This document shows, in pieces, positions 1 to 12,724 of a stretch of DNA of 64,000 bases. This stretch comes from Nocardioides allogilvus (lineage in GTDB: Bacteria > Actinomycetota > Actinomycetes > Propionibacteriales > Nocardioidaceae): positions 1 to 64,000 of the forward strand of contig NZ_PZYX01000007.1 in NCBI RefSeq assembly GCF_003047285.1, written 5' to 3'. The stretch's first letter is position 1; every line of letters starts with the position of its first letter. A program made the translations under genes and the position numbers. Under the pieces are notes generated by a model. It was not told the DNA's origin. It did no database searches and was given only the letters and a program-made list of their open reading frames with translations.

Positions 1-49
1 GCCTCCGGTTCGGTGAGATGCGTCGCTGCTCCACACCTCACCCGGAGGC
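1..49. terminator. Possible hairpin terminator at the window edge
   Basis: Positions 1-8 (GCCTCCGG) pair perfectly with 42-49 (CCGGAGGC), and 13-17 (GTGAG) can pair with 37-41 (CTCAC), giving a stem of up to 13 bp. There is no T-run. It is probably the 3' hairpin of a gene lying outside the window; the upstream gene cannot be seen. Confidence 0.35.
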
Positions 50-97
50 CTTCACCTGTGTCTAGAGCCGCTGCCTAACCTCCGTGGACAGAACACC

Positions 98-103
98 TAG
101 GGT
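98..103 (+). promoter_or_regulatory. -10 element TAGGGT, leaderless start
   Basis: TAGGGT is followed by 6 nt and then GTG at 110. This TANNNT-N6/7-RTG layout recurs through the window and fits a leaderless transcript starting at the GTG. No clear -35 is seen. Confidence 0.5.
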
Positions 104-109
104 GTGCCC

Positions 110-826
110 GTGACGACGTTCTCCGCCGAGCTGGCCCGACAATTGCGTGGTGACGCGGGTCGCCCGTTCATCACGTTCTACGACCACGCCACCGACGAGC
201 GGGTCGAGCTGTCGGTGACGACCTACGCCAACTGGGTGGCCAAGGCGGCGGGGCTGCTCGTCGAGGAGGGCGACCTCGAGCGCGGGATGCGGCTGCGCAT
301 CGACCTGCCCACCCACTGGCTCGCCCCGGTGTTCATGGCCGCCGCCTGGACGGTCGGGCTGGCGCTCACGGACGACGACGACCCGGACGCCGTCGTGTGC
401 GATCCCGACACACTGGCCGACTGGGCCGAGCGGGCCGACGACCTGCCGGTGCTCGCGTGCAGCCTGCGCCCGCTCGGGGTGCGGTTCGCGGAGCCGGTCC
501 CGGCCGGCGTGCACGACGTCGGCATCGAGATCTGGACCCAGCCCGACGCCTTCTCGCCGTGGGACCCGCCGACCGGCGACGACGTCGCGTGCGACCTCGA
601 GGGCCTGCGCCGGACGCAGGGAGAACTGATGGAGGCGGCCGCCGCCGGGAGTCTCCTCACCGACGGCGGCCGTCTCTTCTCGGGGACGAACCCGGCTTCC
701 CCACCGGGGATCGCCACCCTCACCGAACCGCTCGCACGCGGCGGTTCGCTGGTCCTGGTGCGACATCTCGCTGCCGAGCGGTCGCAGTCGACGTACGACG
801 CTGAGCGCGCCACCCACCGGGTCTAG
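110..826 (+). CDS. TIGR03089 family protein
   Basis: A 238-residue cytoplasmic protein of the actinobacteria-restricted TIGR03089 family, usually single-copy. Members have distant similarity to the N-terminal part of AMP-binding (acyl-CoA synthetase-like) enzymes but lack most of the adenylation domain; no function is established. Recognisable here are the early HATDERVELSV stretch and the central acidic DDDDPDAVVCD segment. GTG 110 was preferred over GTG 104 because it sits 6 nt after TAGGGT. The last four bases (CTAG, 823-826) are shared with the stop of the convergent amidase gene. No transmembrane segment or signal peptide is visible. Confidence 0.8.
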   Translation: MTTFSAELARQLRGDAGRPFITFYDHATDERVELSVTTYANWVAKAAGLLVEEGDLERGMRLRIDLPTHWLAPVFMAAAWTVGLALTDDDDPDAVVCDPDTLADWAERADDLPVLACSLRPLGVRFAEPVPAGVHDVGIEIWTQPDAFSPWDPPTGDDVACDLEGLRRTQGELMEAAAAGSLLTDGGRLFSGTNPASPPGIATLTEPLARGGSLVLVRHLAAERSQSTYDAERATHRV

Positions 827-3546
827 CCGGCGAGGTTGTAGGCCCCCATCCCCTCACCGAGGAAGCGCGGACGCGCGACCCCGGAACGGGTGCCGGAGTA
901 GAGGTAGAGGTAGCCGGTGCTCGGCTGCCGCACGAGGTAGTCGCCGGCCCCCTTGGCCTTGATGTCGCTGACCGGGATCACCCAGTCGAAGGGCGTCAGG
1001 TCGGTGGGCAGCCCGGTGCGGGCCACCGAGCGTCCTGCCACCGCGCGGCCCGCGCTGATGGACGTGCCCGTGCCGGCGAAGACCGACAGCGCGCCGCCCG
1101 GGGGCGTGCCGAGCAGGTCCGGGAAGCCGTCGCCGGTCACGTCGCCCACGGCCGTGATCCCGGCGATGCCACCGAAGCCGGACCCGATCGCCGTCGGCGA
1201 GGCGAGCTGGCCTGCACCGTTGCCGCGGTAGAGCCACAGGCTGCCGTCGGTGCCGCGGGTGATCACGTCACCGGCACCGTCCCGGTCCCAGTCGCCGGCG
1301 TTGATGATCATGTCCGCGTCGGCGATGACCACGCCGGTGTCGATCGGGGCGCCCAGCTCGAAGGTGCCCTTGTGCGGCACGACGACCAGGCTGTTGCCCT
1401 TCACGCCCACCAGGTCGGGCGCGCCGTCACCGACGAGGCTGCCGGCCGACGTCAGCGAGCGCAGGGACCGCATGTTGGCCGCGGGACCCAGCGGCAGCGA
1501 GAAGGTGCCGTCACCGTGCGCGAGGTGGATGTAGACCTTGCCCTTGGCGCTGCGCGCGACCAGGTCGCCGCGCCCGTCGCCGTTGAAGTCGGCTCCGCCG
1601 GTGATCCGGTTGTACGCCGACCACGACCCGGGCACCGCGGAGCGGTCGCCGAACTTCCCCGTTCCCGAGCCGGCGTACGAGAAGAGCCGGCCCTTGGCGT
1701 CGCGGGCGAACACGTCGGGCGCACCGTCACTGTTCTGGTCACCGACACCGATCAGCTGGGTGTAGTTGCCCAGGCCCTTGCCGAGCACCGAGCGGAGGAA
1801 ACCGCCCTTCTTCGTCCCGAGGAGGGCGACCATGCGGCCCTTGTGCCGGGCGACGAGGTCGTTGCGGCCGTCCTTGTTGAGATCGCCGACCGCCGTCATC
1901 AGCGTGTGGTCCTTCGTGGTCTTGACGACCTTGGAGGTGGCCTTGAACTTGCCGTTGCCCTTGCCGGGGCGGATCCGGAGCACGCCCTGCTTGCTGGTCG
2001 AGACCAGGTCGAGCACGCCGTCGCCGGTGACGTCGGGCGAGACCAGCACCTCGGGACGGTTGGCCCAGCCCTTGGCGGAGGTCACCGACGCCTTGCTGAA
2101 CGACGTCAGGCCACCGGTGGGCAGGATGAGCGCGCGGTTGTCGGCGGCGCTGCGCACGACCATGTCGGGGTAGGCGGCTCCGACCAGGTTGGACTGCGGC
2201 GCCGGGTCGGTGATCTGGAGCGGCGGCGGCGGGGCCGGGGCTGCCGGTGCGGCCGAGGAGGCGTAGGCCCGGATGTTGGGGAGCTTGGCGTAGAGGTAGC
2301 GGCCGGGGCACGCGGTCTTGCCGGCGTCGCGGTGACCGCTGATCGCCTGGAACGTGGACTTGCCGACCTGCTGGGCGGTCGAGGCGGGGTTGACGCCGTT
2401 GATGGCGAGCTTCCAGGCGAAGAGCGCGCCGTAGGACTGCAGCATCACCTCGGGGGGCTGGACGACGTCGAAGTTCCCGATCGCCGACATCGCGAAGGAG
2501 TAGTCGTTGTAGCCGAGGGTGTGGGCGCCGACAACGTTCTTGTCGACGCCGCCGTAGCGGCCCTCCCAGATGCGACCGAACCGGTCGACGAGGAAGTTGT
2601 AGCCGATGTCGCTCCAGCCCCGGGACTTCACGTGGTAGGCGTAGATGCTGCGCATGATCGCCGGCACCTGGGCCTCGGTGTAGTCGTTGGCGTTGACCGT
2701 GTGGTGCACGAAGCCGGCGCTGACCGTGCCGTAGCGCAGCGACGACTTGTTGCGGATCGACTCGTCGGCGCCCCACTGGGCGCGGCTGTAGATGGTCGGC
2801 ATGGCCGGAGCGGTGCGCGCCGCGCGGAGCGAGATGGCGCCCTCGCTGCGGTCCTCGAACTCCTCGTCGTAGGAACCCTGCGCCTGGCTGCCCGACTGGG
2901 TGCCGGACTCGGCCGGCGCCTCGGTCTCGGTGTCCTCGGCAGTGCCGGGCTCCACCACCGCGAGCTTGAGGTCGGCCGGCAGCGCGGTGGCGGTCTCGCC
3001 GTCGACCGCAGCCTTGACCTGGACGTCGTCGACGTCGCCGATGATCACCGGGTCGGTGCCCGGGCGGGCAGCGGCGGCTTCTGCCGTGTCCGCGTCGGGG
3101 GCGTGGTCGTCGTGGTAGTCGATCGTGCTCCAGCCGCTCCACGTGCCGTCCTGGCGCGTGCGGACGAGCACGGTGATGCCGCCCTCGGGGATCTCCTGGC
3201 CATGGGCCCACGTGACACCGACCGCGCCGTAGCCGGAGACGCTCTGCGGCCGGCTGGTCACGTGGTCAGCGGCGACCGAGCCGCGCATCAGCGTCGATCC
3301 GGCCAGCGGGCGGGCATCGCCGCTCTGCGTGGTCAGCGGCACCTCGGTGACCTCGGAGGGGACGGCCGCCGTCGGCACGGTGGCCGACGCCAGCGCGCCG
3401 GTCAGCGCCGGGGCGCCTCCCGGGGCGGGGGCTCCCACGATGTCGAGAGACAGGACACCTGCTGCCGGGGTGAGCACAGCAAGGACCACACCGAGGGCCA
3501 GCAGCTGCTGGCACGCAGTGACGAAACGGGCTTGAACAGGACGCAT
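823..3546 (-). CDS. Secreted N-acetylmuramoyl-L-alanine amidase (PGRP/Amidase_2) with FG-GAP repeats
   Basis: A 907-residue exported peptidoglycan amidase expected to cut the MurNAc-L-Ala bond. The ATG at 3546 begins a signal peptide (MRPVQARF, then a hydrophobic LLALGVVLAVL core), followed by a low-complexity Ala/Glu/Thr region. The PGRP-type domain (about residues 250-420) starts at YSRAQWGADES and keeps the zinc ligands: the VHHT histidine, the SGHRD histidine and the ACPG cysteine. A proline linker (APAAPAPPPP) leads to a C-terminal beta-propeller of Asp-rich calcium-loop repeats such as DVTGDGVLDLV, DLNKDGRNDLV and DFNGDGRGDLV, probably used for wall or surface binding. The reading frame stays open upstream to 3684, but nothing there looks like a start of an exported protein. 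It is monocistronic, with a long leader holding two inverted repeats. Confidence 0.9.
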   Translation of the reverse strand: MRPVQARFVTACQQLLALGVVLAVLTPAAGVLSLDIVGAPAPGGAPALTGALASATVPTAAVPSEVTEVPLTTQSGDARPLAGSTLMRGSVAADHVTSRPQSVSGYGAVGVTWAHGQEIPEGGITVLVRTRQDGTWSGWSTIDYHDDHAPDADTAEAAAARPGTDPVIIGDVDDVQVKAAVDGETATALPADLKLAVVEPGTAEDTETEAPAESGTQSGSQAQGSYDEEFEDRSEGAISLRAARTAPAMPTIYSRAQWGADESIRNKSSLRYGTVSAGFVHHTVNANDYTEAQVPAIMRSIYAYHVKSRGWSDIGYNFLVDRFGRIWEGRYGGVDKNVVGAHTLGYNDYSFAMSAIGNFDVVQPPEVMLQSYGALFAWKLAINGVNPASTAQQVGKSTFQAISGHRDAGKTACPGRYLYAKLPNIRAYASSAAPAAPAPPPPLQITDPAPQSNLVGAAYPDMVVRSAADNRALILPTGGLTSFSKASVTSAKGWANRPEVLVSPDVTGDGVLDLVSTSKQGVLRIRPGKGNGKFKATSKVVKTTKDHTLMTAVGDLNKDGRNDLVARHKGRMVALLGTKKGGFLRSVLGKGLGNYTQLIGVGDQNSDGAPDVFARDAKGRLFSYAGSGTGKFGDRSAVPGSWSAYNRITGGADFNGDGRGDLVARSAKGKVYIHLAHGDGTFSLPLGPAANMRSLRSLTSAGSLVGDGAPDLVGVKGNSLVVVPHKGTFELGAPIDTGVVIADADMIINAGDWDRDGAGDVITRGTDGSLWLYRGNGAGQLASPTAIGSGFGGIAGITAVGDVTGDGFPDLLGTPPGGALSVFAGTGTSISAGRAVAGRSVARTGLPTDLTPFDWVIPVSDIKAKGAGDYLVRQPSTGYLYLYSGTRSGVARPRFLGEGMGAYNLAG

Positions 3547-3604
3547 AAGTAACGACTCCAAGTGCGCGGGGAAGGTCACACAGGAAGCAACAATCACACC
3601 AGTC

Positions 3605-3622
3605 ACTCTGGTTCGCCAGAGT
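3605..3622 (-). promoter_or_regulatory. Hairpin in the amidase leader
   Basis: A perfect 7-bp stem, ACTCTGG (3605-3611) with CCAGAGT (3616-3622), and a 4-nt loop, lies 59-76 bp upstream of the amidase ATG. It may be an mRNA stability or regulatory hairpin; no known riboswitch was recognised. Confidence 0.35.
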
Positions 3623-3633
3623 TCGTGAGTAAC

Positions 3634-3645
3634 TACAACGTTGTA
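3634..3645. promoter_or_regulatory. Perfect palindrome TACAACGTTGTA upstream of the amidase
   Basis: A 12-bp perfect palindrome about 90 bp upstream of the amidase ATG. On the minus strand it runs into TTGTAGTTA, a 9-mer also found in the palindrome upstream of the SpoIID-type gene (44764-44781). It may be an operator shared by the two wall-remodelling genes (inference). Confidence 0.4.
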
Positions 3646-3715
3646 ATTTCCACTCGCCACGCCGATGACTTTGCGAAATGTCAAGTTTTGACGCTGATAT
3701 TCGCACGCAACGACG

Positions 3716-3793
3716 CCGCGCGGGGTAGTTCAGTGAGGGTTGGTGGCCGTCAGGACGAAATCCGACGAACTCTCACTGAACTACCCCGCGCGG
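3716..3793. repeat. Long perfect inverted repeat (22-bp arms), likely terminator or repeat element
   Basis: Positions 3716-3737 are the exact reverse complement of 3772-3793 (arm core GGGGTAGTTCAGTGAG), with a 34-nt centre that adds further pairs (3739-3741 with 3768-3770). It begins 21 bp beyond the stop of the exporter ATPase gene and is the only clear structure in the 267-bp gap before the amidase gene. It can terminate transcription of the galactan/export block, but the length and perfection of the arms and the lack of a T-run also fit a dispersed palindromic element. Confidence 0.65.
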
Positions 3794-3813
3794 GGGTGAC
3801 GTGGCGCGGCGAC

Positions 3814-4596
3814 TCAGATGTCGGCGCCGAGCCCGTCGTCGGAGGAGGCCTTGCCACGCTCCTCGTCGTCATCGTCGTCGTAGTGCAGGAACGCGATGCC
3901 CTCCTCGACGTCGCCGTCGAAGGCGAGCTTGCCGTGGTCGAGGACGAGCACGCGGCTGCACAGGTTGCGCACGGAGCCGGGGGCGTGCGAGACGTAGAAC
4001 ATCGTCACGCCGGACTTCACGATCTCGTCCATGCGCTTCTTGCACTTGCGCTTGAACGGCCGGTCCCCCACGGCGAGGGCCTCGTCGGCGATGAAGATGT
4101 CGGCGTCGACGTTGATCGCGACCGCGAAGCCCAGGCGGGCCTTCATCCCCGAGGAGTAGTAGGCGACCTCGGTGTCGAGGAACTTGCCGAGGTCGGCGAA
4201 GTCGACGATCTCGTCGAACTTGCGCAGCGTCTCGTTGCGCGACATCCCGAGGATGGCGGCGTTGAGGAAAAGGTTGTCGCGCCCGGTCAGCTGCGGGTCG
4301 AAGCCCGCGCCGGTGGCGATCAGGCCGGCGATCCGGCCACGGGTCAGCACCGAGCCGGCGTCGGGACGCATCACGCCGCTGACGAGCTTGAGCAGGGTGG
4401 ACTTGCCGGAGCCGTTGAGCCCCATCAGCCCGATCGCCTCGCCCTCCTGGACGGTGAAGGAGACGTCGTCGACGGCGTTGAAGACGTCGTGGGTCTTGCG
4501 TCCCCGTGCCTTCGCGAGCGCGAGCTGCTTGAGCGAGCGGTGGTAGGACATCGTGAACGACTTGGTGGCGTTCTCCACCTGGATCATCGTCGTCAT
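3814..4596 (-). CDS. wzt: Polysaccharide ABC exporter, ATP-binding subunit (Wzt/RfbE-like)
   Basis: A 260-residue ATPase of the O-antigen/teichoic-acid exporter class. The Walker A is GLNGSGKST (about residue 60), the signature motif is YYSSGMKARLGFA, and the Walker B is DIFIADEALAVGD followed by the switch HAPGSV. The protein lacks the C-terminal glycan-binding domain of some Wzt proteins and instead ends in an acidic DDDDDEER tail. The start ATG overlaps the permease stop (TGATG), indicating translational coupling. In this setting it should power export of the lipid-linked galactan made by the upstream genes, as Rv3781 is proposed to do in mycobacteria. A teichoic-acid-type substrate cannot be excluded. 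Confidence 0.88.
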   Translation of the reverse strand: MTTMIQVENATKSFTMSYHRSLKQLALAKARGRKTHDVFNAVDDVSFTVQEGEAIGLMGLNGSGKSTLLKLVSGVMRPDAGSVLTRGRIAGLIATGAGFDPQLTGRDNLFLNAAILGMSRNETLRKFDEIVDFADLGKFLDTEVAYYSSGMKARLGFAVAINVDADIFIADEALAVGDRPFKRKCKKRMDEIVKSGVTMFYVSHAPGSVRNLCSRVLVLDHGKLAFDGDVEEGIAFLHYDDDDDEERGKASSDDGLGADI

Positions 4597-5506
4597 CAGA
4601 GGCGCTCCGGGACCTTGGCCTCGAGGCGCGAGAAGAGCCGCTGGGCGAGCACGACGCCGACCAGGGCGATCAGCGTCATCACCAGGCCGCGGGTGTAGAG
4701 GTCGCCCGGCAGGTGCAGCGCCTGGGTGTAGGTCGGGTCGCTGGTGGTGCCGGTCCAGAACCCGCGCTGGATGAGCAGCACGGCCTCCGCCATCGGGTTG
4801 AAGAGGTAGTAGGAGGCGATCGGCTCGCCGAAGCGGTCCTGCACCAGCGTGTAGGGGTACATCATCGGCACGCTGAACGTGACGAACTGGGTCAGCGTCT
4901 GGGCGACCTTGCCGAAGTCGCGCATGAAGACGTTGGCCACGCTGAACACCAGGCCGAGCGCGAGCCCGAGGAGCGCCACGAGCAAGAAGCCGAGCAGCGC
5001 CGCGGCCATGCCGGCAGCGTCGGGCCGCCAGCCCAGCAGCACGCAGACGAACACCAGGATGACCATCATCGGGAAGGTGTGCCAGGCCGCCACGAGCATG
5101 CGGGCGACCGGGAACATCTCGCGGGGTACGGCGAGCTTGGTGATCAGCGACCGGTTCTGCACCAGCGACTGGGTGCCGCCGTTGAAGGTCTCGGTGAAGA
5201 AGTGCACCATCACCATGCCGGCGAACAGGTGCACGGCGAAGTTCTCCATGCCGGCACCACGACCGACCATCACCTGGAACAGGAAGTAGAACAGGCAGAA
5301 GCGGATCGCGGGCTGCAGGTAGCTCCAGGTCCACCCCAGCACCGTGCCCTGGTAGCGCGACTGGATGGTGTTGCGCACCAGCATCCGCAGCAGGTAGCGG
5401 CGGCGGACGACCTCAGCCAGACCCGTCGCCGCCGGCGGCACCAGCGGCAGCGCCTCCAGCTCCTCGGGGGTGCTGCGACGCCGTACCGGCGACGGTGAGC
5501 CTGTGG

Positions 5507-5510
<4 letters not shown>
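4596..5510 (-). CDS. wzm: Polysaccharide ABC exporter, permease subunit (Wzm/RfbD-like)
   Basis: A 304-residue ABC-2 type permease. After a cytoplasmic N-terminus carrying the amphipathic RNTIQSRYQGTVLGWTWSYLQP segment typical of the family come about six membrane spans, including FCLFYFLFQVMV, MMVILVFVCVLLGW and LLGFLLVALLGLALGLVFS. It pairs with the ATPase immediately downstream (TGATG overlap), and its own start overlaps the stop of the galactofuranosyltransferase gene by ATGA. The expected role is flipping an undecaprenyl- or decaprenyl-linked galactan across the membrane. Assignment to the family is firm; the substrate is inferred from neighbours. Confidence 0.87.
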
Positions 5511-10591
<5,081 letters not shown>

Positions 10592-10598
10592 GCCGTAC

Positions 10599-10604
10599 AC
10601 CCTA
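10599..10604 (-). promoter_or_regulatory. -10 element TAGGGT, leaderless glycosyltransferase
   Basis: Minus-strand TAGGGT is 7 nt from GTG 10591, directly after the LCP gene. The glycosyltransferase block therefore probably has its own promoter as well as read-through from the LCP gene. Confidence 0.5.
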
Positions 10605-10607
10605 GGG

Positions 10608-12104
10608 TCAGCAGACCGATCCGAGGTCGTCGGCCTGGTTCGCGGCGTAGCCCTCCTTGAGCGAGCCCAGGGAACCACCCGTGACAGGCGGCGTCGCGGT
10701 CGGCGTGGCTGCCGGTGCCTTGGTGCCGGCGCCGCCCTCGGCCGGCGCCGCAGCGACGTCCTCGGTGGCCGGTGTCGGCGTCTCACCCTCGGCCCGGTCG
10801 ATCGCGTCGGCCACCATCGCGTGCACGACGTCGATGTCGGGGTCGGCCGTGACGACCTTCGGCGGCACGAGGCTGACGGTGCCGATCTTCTGCGACTTGG
10901 CCTTGATCGCCAGGTCGAGGAAGCGGTCGACCTCGCTCTTCGGCACGTTGGTCGAGATCATCTGCGACGACGCCGCGGCGATCTTGGAGAAGTTCCGCAG
11001 GGCGTCCTGGGGGCTGATCTGCTGGAGCATGGCGTTCATGACGCACTTCTGGCGCGCCATCCGCGAGTAGTCGTCCGAGCCGTCGCGGGCCCGGGCGAAC
11101 CACAGTGTGTCCATGCCGTCGAGCTTGCGCGTGCCGGGCTCGATGAAGCGGTAGAAGTCGTCGGAGGGCAGCCCCACGGGGATCCGGTCGCGGACGGTCA
11201 GCGTGACGCCGCCGACGGCGTCGACGAGGCTGCGGAAGCCGGCGAGGTTGACCATCGACCAGTAGTTGATCTCCAGGCCGGTGATGCCCTCCACGGCCAT
11301 CACGGTCGCGTCGACACCGGGTGTCCTGGAGCCCTTGAACAGGTCGGTGTGGTCGCCGGCCCAGGTGCTGACGCCGTTGAGGTAGCAGTCGTCGCAGTCG
11401 AAGCCCTTCGGGAACTGCTCGGCCATGACCGAGCCCTCGGCGAAGGGGAAGTTGGCCATGTTGCGCGGCAGGCCGACCAGCACGGTCTTGCCGGTGCGCG
11501 CGTCGATGCTGGCCACGGTCAGCGAGTCGGGGCGCAGCCCCCAGCGTCCCGCGCCGGCGTCCCCGCCGAGCAGCAGCACGTTGAAGCGACCGTCGTGGGC
11601 GCCGACGACGTCGCCGTCCCCGAACATCGTGATCATGAAGTTTCGCTGCACGCCGGCCATGTGGGCACCGAAGAGCAGCGCCGCGACCACGGAGAAGCAG
11701 AGGACACCGTTGACACCGACCACGGCGAGCCGGTGCTGGCGCTGCAGGCCGAGCGGCTGCCCGAGTCGCCAGGCGTCCATGAACAGCAGCGCCCAGCCGA
11801 CGGCGAGCGCCATCAGCACGATCCGCACCAGTCCGAGCACCCAGGTGTTGGAGATCGCCCAGAAGGCGAAGCCGTGCGAGAAGTAGGAGATGACGACCGA
11901 CAGCAGCCCCGTCGCGATCAGTCCGAGCCAGACGCGCATCGCGATGCGGCCCACCCGTCTGTTGCCGGCGACGAGCTGGGCGGAGCCGGGGACCAGCACG
12001 GTCATGACCATCAGCGCGACGGCGCGGCGGAAGCGGACGCGCTGCGCGCGGTCCAGGGTCGTGAACCGGGCGACCTGCGACCCGGGGGAAGATGCGGGCG
12101 GCAT
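10608..12104 (-). CDS. LytR-CpsA-Psr (LCP) family cell-wall ligase
   Basis: A 498-residue membrane-anchored LCP phosphotransferase. After a short cytoplasmic part there are about four hydrophobic segments (VALMVMTVLVPGSAQLV, LGLIATGLLSVVISYF, VLGLVRIVLMALAVGWALLF, VNGVLCFSVVAALLFGA), then the extracytoplasmic LCP domain: NVLLLGGDAGAGRWGLRPDSLTV, LVGLPRNMANF, and DYSRMARQKCVMNAML with its conserved arginine. A Thr/Pro/Ala-rich tail ends the protein. Family members move undecaprenyl-linked glycopolymers onto peptidoglycan; placed at the head of the galactan block, this one is the natural galactan ligase. ATG 12104 has GAGGAG 7 nt upstream. The extra N-terminal membrane segments are unlike the usual single-span LCP layout. 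Confidence 0.88.
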   Translation of the reverse strand: MPPASSPGSQVARFTTLDRAQRVRFRRAVALMVMTVLVPGSAQLVAGNRRVGRIAMRVWLGLIATGLLSVVISYFSHGFAFWAISNTWVLGLVRIVLMALAVGWALLFMDAWRLGQPLGLQRQHRLAVVGVNGVLCFSVVAALLFGAHMAGVQRNFMITMFGDGDVVGAHDGRFNVLLLGGDAGAGRWGLRPDSLTVASIDARTGKTVLVGLPRNMANFPFAEGSVMAEQFPKGFDCDDCYLNGVSTWAGDHTDLFKGSRTPGVDATVMAVEGITGLEINYWSMVNLAGFRSLVDAVGGVTLTVRDRIPVGLPSDDFYRFIEPGTRKLDGMDTLWFARARDGSDDYSRMARQKCVMNAMLQQISPQDALRNFSKIAAASSQMISTNVPKSEVDRFLDLAIKAKSQKIGTVSLVPPKVVTADPDIDVVHAMVADAIDRAEGETPTPATEDVAAAPAEGGAGTKAPAATPTATPPVTGGSLGSLKEGYAANQADDLGSVC

Positions 12105-12114
12105 CAGGGTGCTC

Positions 12115-12138
12115 CTCTGCTGGGGGAAGTCAGCAGAG
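12115..12138 (-). promoter_or_regulatory. Inverted repeat abutting the LCP ribosome binding site
   Basis: CTCTGCTG (12115-12122) and CAGCAGAG (12131-12138) form an 8-bp perfect stem with an 8-nt loop. On the minus strand the downstream arm runs into the AGAGGAG ribosome binding site. It could act as an operator or as an RNA hairpin limiting translation. Confidence 0.4.
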
Positions 12139-12140
12139 CC

Positions 12141-12146
12141 AGTATC
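12141..12146 (-). promoter_or_regulatory. Candidate extended -10 element of the LCP gene
   Basis: Minus-strand GATACT preceded by a TGGT context resembles an extended -10. The predicted transcript start near 12134 would cut into the first arm of the 12115-12138 inverted repeat, which favours a DNA-level role for that repeat. Confidence 0.35.
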
Positions 12147-12194
12147 ACCAGTCACACGCGTTACATGCGGGTCCGACGCGCCGTGATCCTCAGG

Positions 12195-12701
12195 TCACGA
12201 GTCGCGACCCTGCTCGATCTCCATCTTGCGGGCGAGGCGGTGGGCCCGGCGGATCTCGGCCTCGCGCTGGCGACGGACCTCGGTCGGCGTCTCGGTGATC
12301 AGGTCGGGCACGGGCCGCGACTCCCCGGACTCGTCGATCGCGACGAAGACGAAGTAGGCGCTGGCGACATGCACCGGTTCGTCGGTGGCGTTGCCGAAGG
12401 GCTGAGCCTCCACGCGCACCCCGATCTCCATCGACGAGCGGCCGGCCCAGTTCACCTCGGCGTACGTCCTGATGATGTCGCCGACGTGCACGGGCCGCAG
12501 GAAGGTCATCTCGTCCATCGCCGCCGTGACCGCGGGACCGTCGCTGTGCCGGAACGCCACCGCGCCCGCTGTCGAGTCGGCCAGCTTCATGATGTCGCCA
12601 CCGTGGACGTTGCCGAGCACGTTGGCGTTCGTGGAGCTGGCGACGATGGCCAGGGACACTCGCGAGAAGGACACCGGACGCGCGGTGAGCGGTTCACTCA
12701 T
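12195..12701 (-). CDS. Acyl-CoA thioesterase (hotdog fold, YciA/BFIT-like)
   Basis: A 168-residue single-hotdog thioesterase that hydrolyses acyl-CoA to free acid and CoA. Recognisable are NANVLGNVHGGDIMKLADSTAG, containing the family's N..G.vhGG.im..D pattern with the likely catalytic Asp, then MDEMTFLRPVHVGD and a basic C-terminal helix (RRQREAEIRRAHRLARKME). ATG 12701 is 6 nt from TACCGT, a leaderless layout. It is divergent from the second LCP gene across a 23-bp gap in which the two -10 elements overlap. Substrate chain length is unknown. Confidence 0.88.
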   Translation of the reverse strand: MSEPLTARPVSFSRVSLAIVASSTNANVLGNVHGGDIMKLADSTAGAVAFRHSDGPAVTAAMDEMTFLRPVHVGDIIRTYAEVNWAGRSSMEIGVRVEAQPFGNATDEPVHVASAYFVFVAIDESGESRPVPDLITETPTEVRRQREAEIRRAHRLARKMEIEQGRDS

Positions 12702-12707
12702 GCCGGC

Positions 12708-12717
12708 ACGGTAGCGT
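12708..12717. promoter_or_regulatory. Overlapping divergent -10 elements (thioesterase / LCP2)
   Basis: On the plus strand TAGCGT (12712-12717) is 7 nt before ATG 12725; on the minus strand TACCGT (12713-12708) is 6 nt before ATG 12701. The two hexamers share the TA at 12712-12713, so one short symmetric element could fire two leaderless transcripts in opposite directions. Confidence 0.5.
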
Positions 12718-12724
12718 CTCGCGC

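Noticed and set aside
1372..3552. Long open frame on the plus strand across the amidase gene
   Set aside because: Low-complexity Gly/Val/Arg product antisense to an unmistakable amidase with zinc ligands and FG-GAP repeats.
3547..3715. c-di-AMP riboswitch before the amidase gene
   Set aside because: Such riboswitches precede wall hydrolases in actinobacteria, but the conserved core is not recognisable here; only a small hairpin and a palindrome are seen.
3716..3793. tRNA or tRNA-like gene (GGGGTAGTTCAGT resembles a D-arm)
   Set aside because: The two ends pair over 22 bp as one long stem, there is no cloverleaf, no anticodon arm and no standard T-loop sequence.
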